The translations under genes were made by a program, and so were the position numbers. The notes under the pieces are model-generated. The model was not told the origin of the DNA, made no database searches, and saw only the letters and a list, made by a program, of their open reading frames with translations. DNA of 19,408 nucleotides from JALQUL01 sp040382935 (GTDB lineage Bacteria > Pseudomonadota > Gammaproteobacteria > Burkholderiales > Burkholderiaceae_C). Below are positions 6,540-16,866 of the stretch, piece by piece. The stretch covers positions 1-19,408 of the forward strand of contig JBEIEP010000048.1 of the NCBI GenBank assembly GCA_040382935.1, written 5' to 3'. Every line of letters starts with the position of its first letter. Positions within the stretch are counted from its first letter, which is position 1.

Positions 6540-7511
6540 TCAATCTGAATACGCCTGAGGGTCCTCACCGTAAGGGGTGTCTTGATACGCTTGCTCAATG
6601 CGTTTCGTCAAATAGTTGATGCCTGAATGCTTGGCGAAATCTTCCACCGATCTGGCTGAGCCCAGGCCAAAGCGGCCTAAATCACGTCGTTGGTAGACCA
6701 AATCCATCAGCCGCTGCTTGGCCAGCTCGGTCAATGTGGTGAATTTCACATCACGCTTCATGTCCCAATTCGGATGCCAGTGGTGCGTTTCGTGGGGCGT
6801 GTGGGGCATCTTATACAGATGAAAAAGCGGAATGTGCGATGGGTGATAAATATCCCACCCGTGGGTGAATAGCCTCAATGCCAGGCTTTGTTCTTCACCA
6901 TGAAAGTAAAGCCTGGGGTCATACGGAAACTCGTCAATGAAGTTCCCATGCGCAAACAAAAAACCGCCCGCAATGTGGCAGCCCAAAACATGTTTCCGAA
7001 CAAACACATGCTCGGCCCTGAAAGTCAAAGTCGCATCCTGGTCAGACAAGCTTGCCCCAGGCTGCGGCCTCAAAACCAATGTGGTTTCGGGGCTTACATC
7101 AATTTTGACAACGGCTTGGCCCTCTTCAAACTCAAAGCCATAGGGGTAGGTGCTGATCACGGGCTTGGGGCAGATGCTCCGCAGCTCGTACCATGTTTGC
7201 AAAAGTTGGTCATCCCAGGCTTGCTCAAAAAGCATGTGAGAGTCAATTTGCAGAAAAAAAGGCTCGCCTTGGTACAGCGAAAAAGCCAAAGACCGCGCCC
7301 AACAAACCCCCCGACTCTCCACCGGGTTGATGTGCACATACCTCAGTTTGGCGGGTGCACATAGTGCAGACAACTCGGTCTTTCTGCTCTCAGGGTGTTG
7401 GTCCACCACGCCAAAGACAAGATCTTCAGGCTGGGTGGCTTTGGTCACAGCGTCCTGAATCGTGTGGTTCAGGAACGGGTCACAAAATGCGGCAATCGAT
7501 ATAAAGATCAT
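6540..7511 (-). CDS. Glycosyltransferase, GlcNAc-transferase-like (GT-A fold)
   Basis: The 323-aa product resembles the glycosyltransferase (GlcNAc) family whose eukaryotic members modify hydroxyproline on Skp1. Visible signatures are the N-terminal IFISIAAFCDP strand, RGVCWAR (67-73), FLQIDSHMLF with a D90-S-H92 metal-binding-type triad, AGGFLFAHGNF (181-191), LYFHGEEQSLALRLF (201-215) and HPSHIPLFHLY. There is no signal peptide, so it acts in the cytoplasm, presumably on a nucleotide-sugar donor. Its ATG overlaps the yjbH-like stop as ATGA, which indicates translational coupling and a role in the same polysaccharide pathway. The acceptor is unknown. It is the only non-initiating glycosyltransferase in the module. 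Confidence 0.85.
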   Translation of the reverse strand: MIFISIAAFCDPFLNHTIQDAVTKATQPEDLVFGVVDQHPESRKTELSALCAPAKLRYVHINPVESRGVCWARSLAFSLYQGEPFFLQIDSHMLFEQAWDDQLLQTWYELRSICPKPVISTYPYGFEFEEGQAVVKIDVSPETTLVLRPQPGASLSDQDATLTFRAEHVFVRKHVLGCHIAGGFLFAHGNFIDEFPYDPRLYFHGEEQSLALRLFTHGWDIYHPSHIPLFHLYKMPHTPHETHHWHPNWDMKRDVKFTTLTELAKQRLMDLVYQRRDLGRFGLGSARSVEDFAKHSGINYLTKRIEQAYQDTPYGEDPQAYSD

Positions 7512-9718
7512 TTTGGCTGCTCAGTCATGCCCCAGCGCCTGTGCGCGTAGCGCAAGCGTTCCAGTTTTCCGTAAAAGTAACTGGGGTTGGCGCGGTCAGA
7601 ATCCAACAACACACTGCCCGCATAAGCCGGTATGGGCGTGCCCACCAGCGCTTTTTCGTAAATCGGCACGCCATTGGAGCCAACGACATAGTTGTCGAGC
7701 CGGCCGATGGGGGTGACCAGGCCCACGCCAAACCGGGGCGTTCCCTTGATCTGAAAGCCCCGGTCAGCCTGCATGGCCCGCCTGGGCGTTAACGGAAAAT
7801 TCAACTCGATGCCGGCCAGCGTGACCGACTTTTTACCCGGCCAAAACTGTTCGGGCGGCATCGAATGCCGAAGGAAATAACTGAACTGCATGTCGCCAAA
7901 CCAATGGGTTGATATCGCCGTCAGCCCTTTGTCTTTGAACCAATACTCACCCGCAATCAACTCCATTCGCCAGTCGCTGCCCGTGGGTGCATAGCGCACA
8001 AAGGCTGTTTTGGGCTGGCCCGATGGCAAGCCCATCTGCTGGGGCTTGGCCTTCCAGCTCGACAGGTTGATGCCCGATGCCCATTCACCCTTGAGCGAAT
8101 CCCACCGCAGCTCTAGTTGCCCGCCCTGCAAGGGCCCGGGCATCAGTTGGCCTGCGCTCACGCGTGCAGACCACCCGTTGTCAAACCGCTGCATGTGGTG
8201 AAGCAGCACCCGCCTGTTCGCGGTTTGGATGCGGCTGTAGTTGTAAAACCCACCCTTTTCAAACTCTTGCGAGCTGTTCAGGTGTCGAACCTGAGAAAAC
8301 TCCAGGGCCCCACCATCCCACAGGTGAACAGAAGGGTTGATGTTCACGCCAATCGAGTAATCCAGCATGGAATACTCTGTCGCCACGTAATAGTTGTAAA
8401 CAGGGGTCAGCTTGAACCGGATTTTGTGCTGATATGGGGCATGGCCTTTGACCCGCCAAAACACCCCTTGCGTCGCCTTGGCCAAGTTCCTGAAAAATGG
8501 TTGCACCGCCTTGGCTTCATCGCATCCGTCGTCATTGATCCATTCGGCCAAGCAATTCAGATTCCCATGGTAGCCCACGCTGGGCGTGCCCCAACGCGAT
8601 TGCACCATTTGGTAGCGGCCAAAATGCGTTTTGAGCGTGCTGATCAAACCCAAGGCAACGCCTGCACCGTCCAGCAAACTGTGCTCGTAAGTGAAGTCAG
8701 AGAACTTCACCACCAAGGTGTCACCCACATGCCCAATGTCTATGCCCTCAAAGCCGTGCGCGGCCATTTTTTGGGCCAGCTCGTCCATGGCCAAGTTCTC
8801 TGCTTGCCGGGCAGCGGCTTGGTGCTCGGCCATCGCGTCTTGAAGGCTCGGGCTTGGTACCTGCGCAACAGGCGCTGGTGGCCTGCGCACAGGTTGATCG
8901 ATCGGCATGCCAAAGGGCAGTGCCCGCAGCATCGTCTTGGGGGTCGTGCTGATGGGCTGGCTGAGGGTCGTGCTGTTCCTGCCCAAACTCCAGTCCAGCG
9001 GCAAGTGCAGCGTCAGGCCGGCCCAGGCCGATGATGGGCCCGCGCCCCTGACCTGTTGGTTCAAACTGACCGAAAGGCTAGCACCCTTGGGTGCGTCCAG
9101 CTTTGACAGCAAGCTTTCGTTGCGAAGCGTCAGGCCAACCCACGATTTGTGGGTGTTCGTTTCGGCACTCACGCTGACCCAAGGCGCCAGTTGCAGGGCC
9201 GTGCTGGCAAATGGCCCAGACAGCGGATTGTTCGGGTTGTTTCGCGCTTGCGCAAAGCCTGCAGATGCCACCCAGCGCTCTCGTTGGACAGTGGCCACCC
9301 CGTAATAACTCCTGAAGTTAGTGGCAATGGGAGACCCTCCATAGTCGGTCACGCCCAAGGCCATTTTGAGCGGCCAGTGCTGCAGGCCCACCAAGGGGTT
9401 GATCTGCACCTTGCCCGAGGCCGACAGGTCACGTATGCCGACATGATTTTCATACACATTGCGCCGAGTTGTAGTGTCTGCAATGCGCAGACCAATCTCG
9501 GAGAACGATGACAGGCCAACCACCATACTTTGGTTGTAGCCCTCGCTTCTGTCGCTGTCGATGACTTGGTTCTTGTATTGGTACAACAGAGAACCCGTGG
9601 GTACGGTGGCCATCGGAAAGACGTTCAGCCCTGACACGCCGTTGCCGCCAACGCCCAAGCCCAGCCCCCAAGCCTGAGAAGCAAGCAATGCTAAAAGTGC
9701 CGTGCCAATTCTGTACAT
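7508..9718 (-). CDS. YjbH/GfcD-like outer-membrane exopolysaccharide protein
   Basis: From ATG 9718 this is a 736-aa protein with a clear signal peptide (MYRIGTALLALLASQAWG). It is rich in alternating polar and aromatic strands, as expected of the beta-barrel YjbH family (DUF940) that accompanies group 4 capsule and yjb exopolysaccharide secretion. It includes strand-like repeats such as GVATVQRERWVASAGFA, a central region around SVGYHGNLNCLAEW, and a C-terminal barrel-like part. An alternative ATG at 9766 overlaps the preceding stop (ATGA) and would add 16 residues before the signal peptide. ATG 9718 gives a conventional signal peptide but lies immediately after the U-tract of an intrinsic terminator. 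The protein probably helps export or anchor the polymer in the outer membrane. Confidence 0.88.
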   Translation of the reverse strand: MYRIGTALLALLASQAWGLGLGVGGNGVSGLNVFPMATVPTGSLLYQYKNQVIDSDRSEGYNQSMVVGLSSFSEIGLRIADTTTRRNVYENHVGIRDLSASGKVQINPLVGLQHWPLKMALGVTDYGGSPIATNFRSYYGVATVQRERWVASAGFAQARNNPNNPLSGPFASTALQLAPWVSVSAETNTHKSWVGLTLRNESLLSKLDAPKGASLSVSLNQQVRGAGPSSAWAGLTLHLPLDWSLGRNSTTLSQPISTTPKTMLRALPFGMPIDQPVRRPPAPVAQVPSPSLQDAMAEHQAAARQAENLAMDELAQKMAAHGFEGIDIGHVGDTLVVKFSDFTYEHSLLDGAGVALGLISTLKTHFGRYQMVQSRWGTPSVGYHGNLNCLAEWINDDGCDEAKAVQPFFRNLAKATQGVFWRVKGHAPYQHKIRFKLTPVYNYYVATEYSMLDYSIGVNINPSVHLWDGGALEFSQVRHLNSSQEFEKGGFYNYSRIQTANRRVLLHHMQRFDNGWSARVSAGQLMPGPLQGGQLELRWDSLKGEWASGINLSSWKAKPQQMGLPSGQPKTAFVRYAPTGSDWRMELIAGEYWFKDKGLTAISTHWFGDMQFSYFLRHSMPPEQFWPGKKSVTLAGIELNFPLTPRRAMQADRGFQIKGTPRFGVGLVTPIGRLDNYVVGSNGVPIYEKALVGTPIPAYAGSVLLDSDRANPSYFYGKLERLRYAHRRWGMTEQPK

Positions 9719-9741
9719 AAAAAAGGCCCCGCGAGGGGCCT
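9719..9741 (-). terminator. Intrinsic terminator abutting the yjbH-like start codon
   Basis: On the minus strand a 7-bp stem AGGCCCC/GGGGCCT with loop TCGC (9724-9741) is followed by six T residues (9719-9724), then immediately by ATG 9718. This is a textbook rho-independent terminator located inside the polysaccharide operon. It would end the lipoprotein transcript and reduce yjbH expression unless it is suppressed, either by an antiterminator such as the RfaH-like protein encoded at 16361-16858 or by ribosomes initiating at ATG 9766. It could also hide the G-rich stretch upstream of ATG 9718. Confidence 0.8.
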
Positions 9742-9762
9742 GAGGTGATTCGGTAAAACCAA

Positions 9763-10857
9763 TCATCCGTTGCTGCCGCTGCCGCTGCCGCTGCCGCTGC
9801 CGCTGCCGCTGCCGCTGCCGCTGCCGCTGCCACTAGCTGGGGCTTCGGTAGGCGCTGAAGTTGGCGCCTGGGTCGGTGCTTGAGTGGGCGCCAGAGTTGG
9901 GGCGGTGGTGGGTGCAGTGGTCGGGGCTGAAGTTGGCGCCGATGTGGGGGCCGATGTGGGGGCCGAAGTCGGCGCTGCCGTAGGGGCGGCAGTGGGCGCA
10001 GGAGTGGGTGAGGGCGCGTTGATCGTGCTCTGTACCACAGACTTCACCTCGTTCACACGCTCAGCCAGTTTGGTCGGGTTGTTGATCACTTCTGCCGCGT
10101 TCTGAACGTTCAGCTTGCCCGAATTGATCAAGCTGGTATTCAAAGAGACCAGCGCTTGCGAGTTCACCACCGTGCCATTGCTCGACACGGCTGCCACCAG
10201 CGCGGTGGCTTGCGTCAAGGCGTTGCCGCCAGAAGCTGTGGCCACCTTGGCCATCTCGCTCAGCAGCAAGCCGTAGGCAGAGTCGGGGTTGGGGTTGCTG
10301 GCCGTGGCGGCAACGGGAGCCGAGATGATGTCGAAATTGGCAGGCAGGCCCAATACCGCGATGACGGTTGAAACCGCATTCACAATCCTGTCGTTGGTCA
10401 GGCTAAAAGTGGGCGCGGTGACCGTTGTCGAGTCCAAACCCGCCAGCTTGGCCACCATGTTGGTTAATGGCGAGATCGCCATGGGAGCATTGATAGAGGT
10501 CTTCACTGCAAACAATTCGACAGGCGTAGCACTGGGTCCCACTTGGATCACGCGGCCAATACCTTCGTCAAAATAGCTGCTGCCGGGGCCCACTGTGCAT
10601 CGGCTGAAGAAAGAAGACCCGGAGGCTGGCGTGTCAAAGCTAAATGTTGCCTTGCCCGTTGAGCCATCAGTCAGGCCATTGCCCAAAGGTTGAGGGTTGC
10701 CGCTTGCCCAGAGAAAGACAGGTGCGTTGTAAATAGCCCCCAGAGCGGGAACAATCACCACGGATGTCTGTGCTGGGCTACTGCTGCCACCGCCACATGC
10801 AGCCAGCAATGAAGCTGCGCCTGCAGCCCCCAAAATGGTTCGACGGTCAATAGTCAT
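9763..10857 (-). CDS. Tat-type lipoprotein with PT-rich stalk and (Gly-Ser)10 tail
   Basis: The 364-aa product starts with a twin-arginine signal (DRRTIL) and a lipobox LLAAC with Cys21. The residue after Cys is Gly, which is compatible with outer-membrane sorting. A globular domain (about 30-280) contains a SPLTNMVAKLAG...VLGLP.NFDI pattern that I associate with bacterial surface proteins. It is followed by about a dozen APTx repeats and a C-terminal Ser plus ten Gly-Ser dipeptides ending SNG. By position, between the co-polymerase and the YjbH-like protein, it may fill the place of the GfcB/YjbF lipoprotein, but I see no sequence match to that. AAGGG lies 6 nt before the ATG. Confidence 0.82.
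   Translation of the reverse strand: MTIDRRTILGAAGAASLLAACGGGSSSPAQTSVVIVPALGAIYNAPVFLWASGNPQPLGNGLTDGSTGKATFSFDTPASGSSFFSRCTVGPGSSYFDEGIGRVIQVGPSATPVELFAVKTSINAPMAISPLTNMVAKLAGLDSTTVTAPTFSLTNDRIVNAVSTVIAVLGLPANFDIISAPVAATASNPNPDSAYGLLLSEMAKVATASGGNALTQATALVAAVSSNGTVVNSQALVSLNTSLINSGKLNVQNAAEVINNPTKLAERVNEVKSVVQSTINAPSPTPAPTAAPTAAPTSAPTSAPTSAPTSAPTTAPTTAPTLAPTQAPTQAPTSAPTEAPASGSGSGSGSGSGSGSGSGSGSNG
9772..9831 (+). repeat. Perfect hexanucleotide tandem repeat (GCTGCC)x10
   Basis: Ten uninterrupted GCTGCC units encode the Gly-Ser tail of the lipoprotein on the minus strand. Because the unit is six bases, length changes by slippage would add or remove Gly-Ser pairs without shifting the frame. 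The pure codon repetition (always GGC and AGC) implies recent expansion. Confidence 0.95.
9835..10015 (-). repeat. Region encoding APTx tetrapeptide repeats
   Basis: About 180 bp encode roughly a dozen four-residue units of the form A-P-T-x, with x being S, T, A, Q, L or E. This is a proline/threonine-rich stalk of the kind that spans periplasm or cell wall, or that carries O-glycans. The DNA units are 12 bp and diverged, unlike the perfect hexamer beside them. Confidence 0.85.
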
Positions 10858-10884
10858 AGCAAACCCTTAAAAAAGATAAAAACA

Positions 10885-10890
10885 ATTATA
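10885..10890 (-). promoter_or_regulatory. Candidate internal promoter (-10 TATAAT) for the lipoprotein gene
   Basis: A perfect TATAAT lies on the minus strand 28 bp ahead of the lipoprotein ATG in the 64-bp gap after the wzz-like gene. No good -35 is visible. Together with the terminator at 9719-9741 it would let the lipoprotein gene form its own transcript inside the operon. Confidence 0.35.
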
Positions 10891-10921
10891 AATGCTGTAG
10901 TCAGCCCCAAAGAAAAATTTT

Positions 10922-12091
10922 TTAGCGTCGTCCCAGGGCTTTGCGCCATCCGCTTCGCAGCTGCGCTAACTTTTCTGCAGATTCTTTATCCTGCCTGACG
11001 TTCACCAGGGCCTGGCGCACAAACACAAACAGCAGCAAGGCAAAGCCAGCCGCCAAGGTGGCGATGATGGCGATCTGAGCTTTCTTGGGCTTGCTCTTGC
11101 GCTCGGGTGGGGTAGCTTTGTCCAAGACCTGAATCACCGCACCCTCGCGGCTTTCGTCCACCTTGGCCATCTCAAACTGCCTGGCAAAGAGCTCAAAAAG
11201 TGTTTCTTGATACTTGAACTCGCGGTACGCGCTTACATAGTTGCTTTGCCCAGGCGCAGTTTGTGGGGCATTGTCTTTCGAGAGTTTGGACAACTGGCTG
11301 CGCAGGTTGGCCAGTTCAACCAAACCTTGCTGAAAATCAGGGGCTGTCTCGGCCAAGTATCCGCGCATGGCCCCCAGCTTGACTTCTTGCACCGTGACCT
11401 GGGCCTGCAGGGCCGCCACGGCCGCCACCGCGCTGGCGGGGTTGCTCTTGAGCACATTGCTCGATACGCCGGTGGCGCTCAAGGCAATTTCGGCCTGTGT
11501 CAGCCGATCCTTGGCCTGCTCAAGCTGTTTTTCAAAGAATTGGCGACGCTGCTGGGCCTCGGTCACGGCCAGGCGGCTGAGCAAGCGGGTCAACTCTTCC
11601 ACATGGGCGTTGGCCAAGTCTGCGGCAAACCGCGCGTCGGTGTCCTCTACGTTCACAGTGATCAGGCCATCTTTGCCACTGCTGATCTTGACACTGCCTT
11701 CCAGCCTTGTCCGTGCGTCTTGTTTGAACTCCGCCTTGTAGCGCTCAATCAGTTTAAAGCGGTCAATCAACGCGTCTTCAACGCTGTTGCTTTTCATGAA
11801 GGCGACATACTGGTCTGCCGGGTTTTTCAGGCCCGTTGCCGCCCCCGCTAATCCGCCCAACGCCCCCAAACTGGCCAGCATGCTTGCGGCCATGCCTTGC
11901 TGCTGCTGAGGCGGCAAAAAGCTGGTTTGTGCCGTGTAAGAGGGCGGCACGGTAAAGCTGATTCCTAAAGCTGCCAGTCCAATCGCCAGCGGACCCAAAA
12001 CGAGCAGCCGAAGGTTGTCCACAATAGTTTGCAGCAGATCAAGAAGGCTGATCTCGTCCTCTTCAATGAGGGTGGTGTTGTTGTCTGACAT
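10922..12091 (-). CDS. Polysaccharide co-polymerase / chain-length determinant (Wzz family)
   Basis: The 389-aa inner-membrane protein has the Wzz layout. There is a short acidic cytoplasmic N terminus (ISLLDLLQTIVDN), TM1 near 28-50, a Gln/Gly/Ala-rich loop followed by GLKNPADQYVAFMKS, a long periplasmic coiled-coil region (about 160-320), and the proline-rich PPERKSKPKK just before TM2 (338-359). There is no C-terminal Walker kinase domain, so it is a Wzz-type protein and not a Wzc-type autokinase. It would set polymer length and connect synthesis to the export channel. It follows the SLBB export gene by 12 bp, consistent with one operon. Confidence 0.92.
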   Translation of the reverse strand: MSDNNTTLIEEDEISLLDLLQTIVDNLRLLVLGPLAIGLAALGISFTVPPSYTAQTSFLPPQQQQGMAASMLASLGALGGLAGAATGLKNPADQYVAFMKSNSVEDALIDRFKLIERYKAEFKQDARTRLEGSVKISSGKDGLITVNVEDTDARFAADLANAHVEELTRLLSRLAVTEAQQRRQFFEKQLEQAKDRLTQAEIALSATGVSSNVLKSNPASAVAAVAALQAQVTVQEVKLGAMRGYLAETAPDFQQGLVELANLRSQLSKLSKDNAPQTAPGQSNYVSAYREFKYQETLFELFARQFEMAKVDESREGAVIQVLDKATPPERKSKPKKAQIAIIATLAAGFALLLFVFVRQALVNVRQDKESAEKLAQLRSGWRKALGRR

Positions 12092-12103
12092 GGGCTTGGA
12101 TAT

Positions 12104-14623
<2,520 letters not shown>

Positions 14624-15129
14624 GTTCGTTGATTGATTTGAACTCTATAAAGTTTCGAGCGAGAAGCACTTTTGGGGCACGCAACTCTCGCAACTGCCTC
14701 AGAAAACGGCAGATAAGCGCAGAGATATTCAGCAACAGATACTTTAGATAAATTTCTATTTGTCAGTGTTTTTGGGGTTGAAGGTCAACAACACTACGAA
14801 TTAAAGCACAGACGTGCTTGATCACTTTTGGCTAAAAGCGTGCTTGTTGATCGCGACACTGCTTGGCGATAGCCTGTCACATCATCTTCCAAACCGTCCA
14901 AATCTCGATCGCAGAGAGAATTCAGTTTTGAGGTGTGGAGAGTTTTTTCGCGTTTGAAAGGGCGCATCTATGACGTCTCTTCGAAATTCTAGGCATTCCA
15001 ATTTCGCTAAAGTTAGAATCCTGTTAAAAATAATAAAATTAGTCAATTCCATCTTGTAAACAGCAATTCCTATCCTGGTGTTGACCAGTTTGACCGTTGG
15101 GCGTTTCCTAAATTTTTGTAGAGCAAACT
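14624..15129. promoter_or_regulatory. 506-bp divergent regulatory region between the export operon and the WecA-like gene
   Basis: This AT-rich spacer separates the minus-strand export operon from the plus-strand transferase gene, so both promoters should lie here. I see no convincing sigma-70 pair. Structures present are a hairpin AAGCAC-AGAC-GTGCTT (14804-14819), a repeated CGTGCTTG nearby (14839-14846), and GGCGATAGCCTG (14865-14876, plus), which differs from the RfaH ops core GGCGGTAG at one base. No gene is supported within it. Confidence 0.5.
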
Positions 15130-16251
15130 TTGAATCTTCTTGGAAATCTTGTGAGTGTCCTGTATCCAGTGTGTATTGGATTTGGGGTGTCACTCTTGAT
15201 CGGTATCTTGGTCGTATTGACCCAAAGCTGGCACGGTCGATTTAGCCTAGATTCGTTGAATGGAATACAAAAGCTACATGTCAACCCAACGCCTCGTATC
15301 GGTGGTGTCCCAATCGCGCTAGGGTTGTTGGTGTCTGTGATGGCGTCGCCACCAGAACTTAGAGACAAGCTTTGGCCTTGGTTGTTGTCATCTTTTCCAG
15401 CGTTTGTGTTTGGTTTGACAGAGGATTTCACCAAACGCGTCAGCATTCAGGCGCGTTTGCTGGCCACGATGGCCAGCGGGGTGCTGGCTTGGTTGTTAAC
15501 GGGTTACATGATCACAGAGGTAAATGTGTGGGGCTTTGACCGGCTCCTGCAGTTCACCATTTTTTCGGTATTTTTTACGGCATTTGCTGTGGCTGGCGTA
15601 GCTAATTCAATCAACATCATTGATGGTTTAAACGGATTGGCAAGCAGCATGGTGATGTGGGGGTTGTTAGGCGTTGCGGTGCTCGCAGCTAGCCTGGGGG
15701 ACACATTTTTAGCAAGTGCTTGTTTAATCGTTCTTGCCTGTGTATTGGGCTTTTTTCTTGTCAATTGGCCCTTGGGTAAATTGTTTTTAGGGGATGGTGG
15801 CTCCTACCTACTGGGGTTTTTGTTGGCATGGGCTTGTGTTCTCTTGGTCGAGAGGAACCATTCGGTGTCTGCTTTTGCGGCACTACTTTTCTGCGCTCAC
15901 CCTCTGATCGAAGTTTTCTACAGCATTTACCGCCGCAAAATCCGAAACCAGCACCCTGGGCACCCTGATCGGTTGCATTTTCATAGCCTCTTTGTTAGAA
16001 GGGTAGTGCAGCGCGTTCTGCCCAAAAGCGGTCTAAATTTTCGCAACTCTGTCGGTGGTCTACTCATAGGCGGTCTGAGCTTGTTGCCTGTCATCTTGGC
16101 GCAGTGGGTGTACAACAGCACCTTTTACAGCCTGTGTTGCTTTATTGGTTTTGGTGTGTTCTATGTGATTCTTTACAAGCAGATGCTGATAAAGACTCGG
16201 TCTATCAGCCACCAAGAAGTGCTCAATAAAACTGAAGCATCAGTGAGCTGA
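15130..16251 (+). CDS. WecA/MraY-family sugar-1-phosphate undecaprenyl transferase
   Basis: The 373-aa polytopic membrane protein (about ten hydrophobic segments) moves a HexNAc-1-phosphate, probably GlcNAc-1-P, from its UDP donor to undecaprenyl phosphate, starting repeat-unit synthesis. Family motifs are GLTEDFTKR (95-103, with E98-D99 in place of the usual DD), NSINIIDGLNGL (159-170), GKLFLGDGGSYLLGF (216-230), HPLIEVFY (257-264) and HPGHPDRLHFHS (275-286). The start is TTG 15130; no upstream ATG or good ribosome binding site is visible, so a later in-frame start is possible. Codon use is richer in TTG/TTT than in neighbouring genes. It is transcribed divergently from the export operon. 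Exact sugar specificity cannot be read from the sequence. Confidence 0.9.
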   Translation: MNLLGNLVSVLYPVCIGFGVSLLIGILVVLTQSWHGRFSLDSLNGIQKLHVNPTPRIGGVPIALGLLVSVMASPPELRDKLWPWLLSSFPAFVFGLTEDFTKRVSIQARLLATMASGVLAWLLTGYMITEVNVWGFDRLLQFTIFSVFFTAFAVAGVANSINIIDGLNGLASSMVMWGLLGVAVLAASLGDTFLASACLIVLACVLGFFLVNWPLGKLFLGDGGSYLLGFLLAWACVLLVERNHSVSAFAALLFCAHPLIEVFYSIYRRKIRNQHPGHPDRLHFHSLFVRRVVQRVLPKSGLNFRNSVGGLLIGGLSLLPVILAQWVYNSTFYSLCCFIGFGVFYVILYKQMLIKTRSISHQEVLNKTEASVS

Positions 16252-16269
16252 AAAATTCTTAACTTTAAA

Positions 16270-16290
16270 AGACCAAATTTCGATTGGTCT
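16270..16290 (-). terminator. Hairpin terminator between the WecA-like and RfaH-like genes
   Basis: AGACCAA (16270-16276) pairs with TTGGTCT (16284-16290) around a 7-nt loop. On the minus strand it is followed by TTTTAAAG, so it would mainly stop transcripts coming from the RfaH-like gene. It lies 19 bp past the stop of the convergent transferase gene and could slow that transcript as well. Confidence 0.5.
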
Positions 16291-16360
16291 ACCGCAGTTG
16301 TGATGCGCTACGTTTGCTGAGATTGAGTCTCACAATGTCGTCAAACAGATACCGTAAAAC

Positions 16361-16858
16361 TTATCTGATCTTGCGGACACTGGTAGGAGCAACTTTCATT
16401 TTGACTTGTTTACTCAAGATGTTGAGCAGCAAGATAACCCGGCCCTCGCCGTCGGCTATTTGATAAATGGCCTCTACGCCCACAAATGGCCCGTCTGTCA
16501 CGATGACCTGTTCTCCAGGCTCAAAGTGGCGTATCAGGACCTCAGATTCCTCGTTTTGGAATCTGATGGCAGCAAGGAGGTCTTCATCGATTCTGGCGGG
16601 TGTTTGGCCAAAGGTGACCAAACGGCTCACGCCGAGGGTGGAGCGTATGGGGGCCCAACTTTGCGATTCCAGTTCGGTGCTGAGCCGAATAAACAAGTAA
16701 CGCGGAAAAAGTGCTTCTTGCAAAATCTGAAGTTTGCCCCGGCGCAGTTTTTCTGCGCGGATGAGTGGCAAGAAACACTCGAAGCCTTGACGTTCCAGGT
16801 TTTCCAGAGCAACGCGCTCTTGGCGAATCTTCGTGTGAATCAAATACCAATTGCTCAT
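16361..16858 (-). CDS. RfaH-like NusG-family transcription antiterminator
   Basis: The 165-aa protein has an N-terminal NGN domain (WYLIHTKIRQERVALENLERQGFECF, broken here as residues 4-20 and 21-29; then LFPRYLFIRL 50-59 and STLGVSRLVTFG 73-84) and a C-terminal KOW-type domain (GEQVIVTDGPFVGVEAIY, 115-132). LERQ...C..P and EALFPRYLF are closer to RfaH than to housekeeping NusG. RfaH proteins load on RNA polymerase at ops sites and suppress pausing and termination in long surface-polysaccharide operons. Its place inside this module, whose operon contains an intrinsic terminator at 9719-9741, fits that job. A TATAAT at 16867-16872 (minus) lies so close to the ATG that the mRNA may be nearly leaderless. 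Confidence 0.9.
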   Translation of the reverse strand: MSNWYLIHTKIRQERVALENLERQGFECFLPLIRAEKLRRGKLQILQEALFPRYLFIRLSTELESQSWAPIRSTLGVSRLVTFGQTPARIDEDLLAAIRFQNEESEVLIRHFEPGEQVIVTDGPFVGVEAIYQIADGEGRVILLLNILSKQVKMKVAPTSVRKIR

Positions 16859-16866
16859 TTCGTAAA

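Noticed and set aside
8117..9034. Long open frame (305 codons) on the plus strand inside the yjbH-like gene
   Set aside because: It is antisense to a clear signal-peptide-bearing gene, is rich in His/Arg/Pro as expected of a high-GC shadow frame, and has no family features.
9772..9831. Classical on/off phase variation by the GCTGCC array
   Set aside because: The unit is six bases, so gain or loss cannot shift the reading frame; only length variation is possible.
9450..9833. Minus-strand frame starting with a poly-alanine run
   Set aside because: The alanine run is just the GCTGCC array read in another frame, and the rest overlaps the yjbH-like gene out of frame.
11207..11851. 214-codon plus-strand frame inside the wzz-like gene
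   Set aside because: Antisense shadow of a well-supported coding gene; no ribosome binding site or motif.
14882..15193. 103-codon minus-strand frame in the divergent spacer
   Set aside because: Atypical composition, no ribosome binding site, and it overlaps the start of the WecA-like gene; more likely regulatory DNA.
16289..16295. GCGGTAG on the minus strand, the core of an RfaH ops site
   Set aside because: It lies past the RfaH-like gene and points into antisense of the WecA-like gene, so it has no operon to act on; probably chance.
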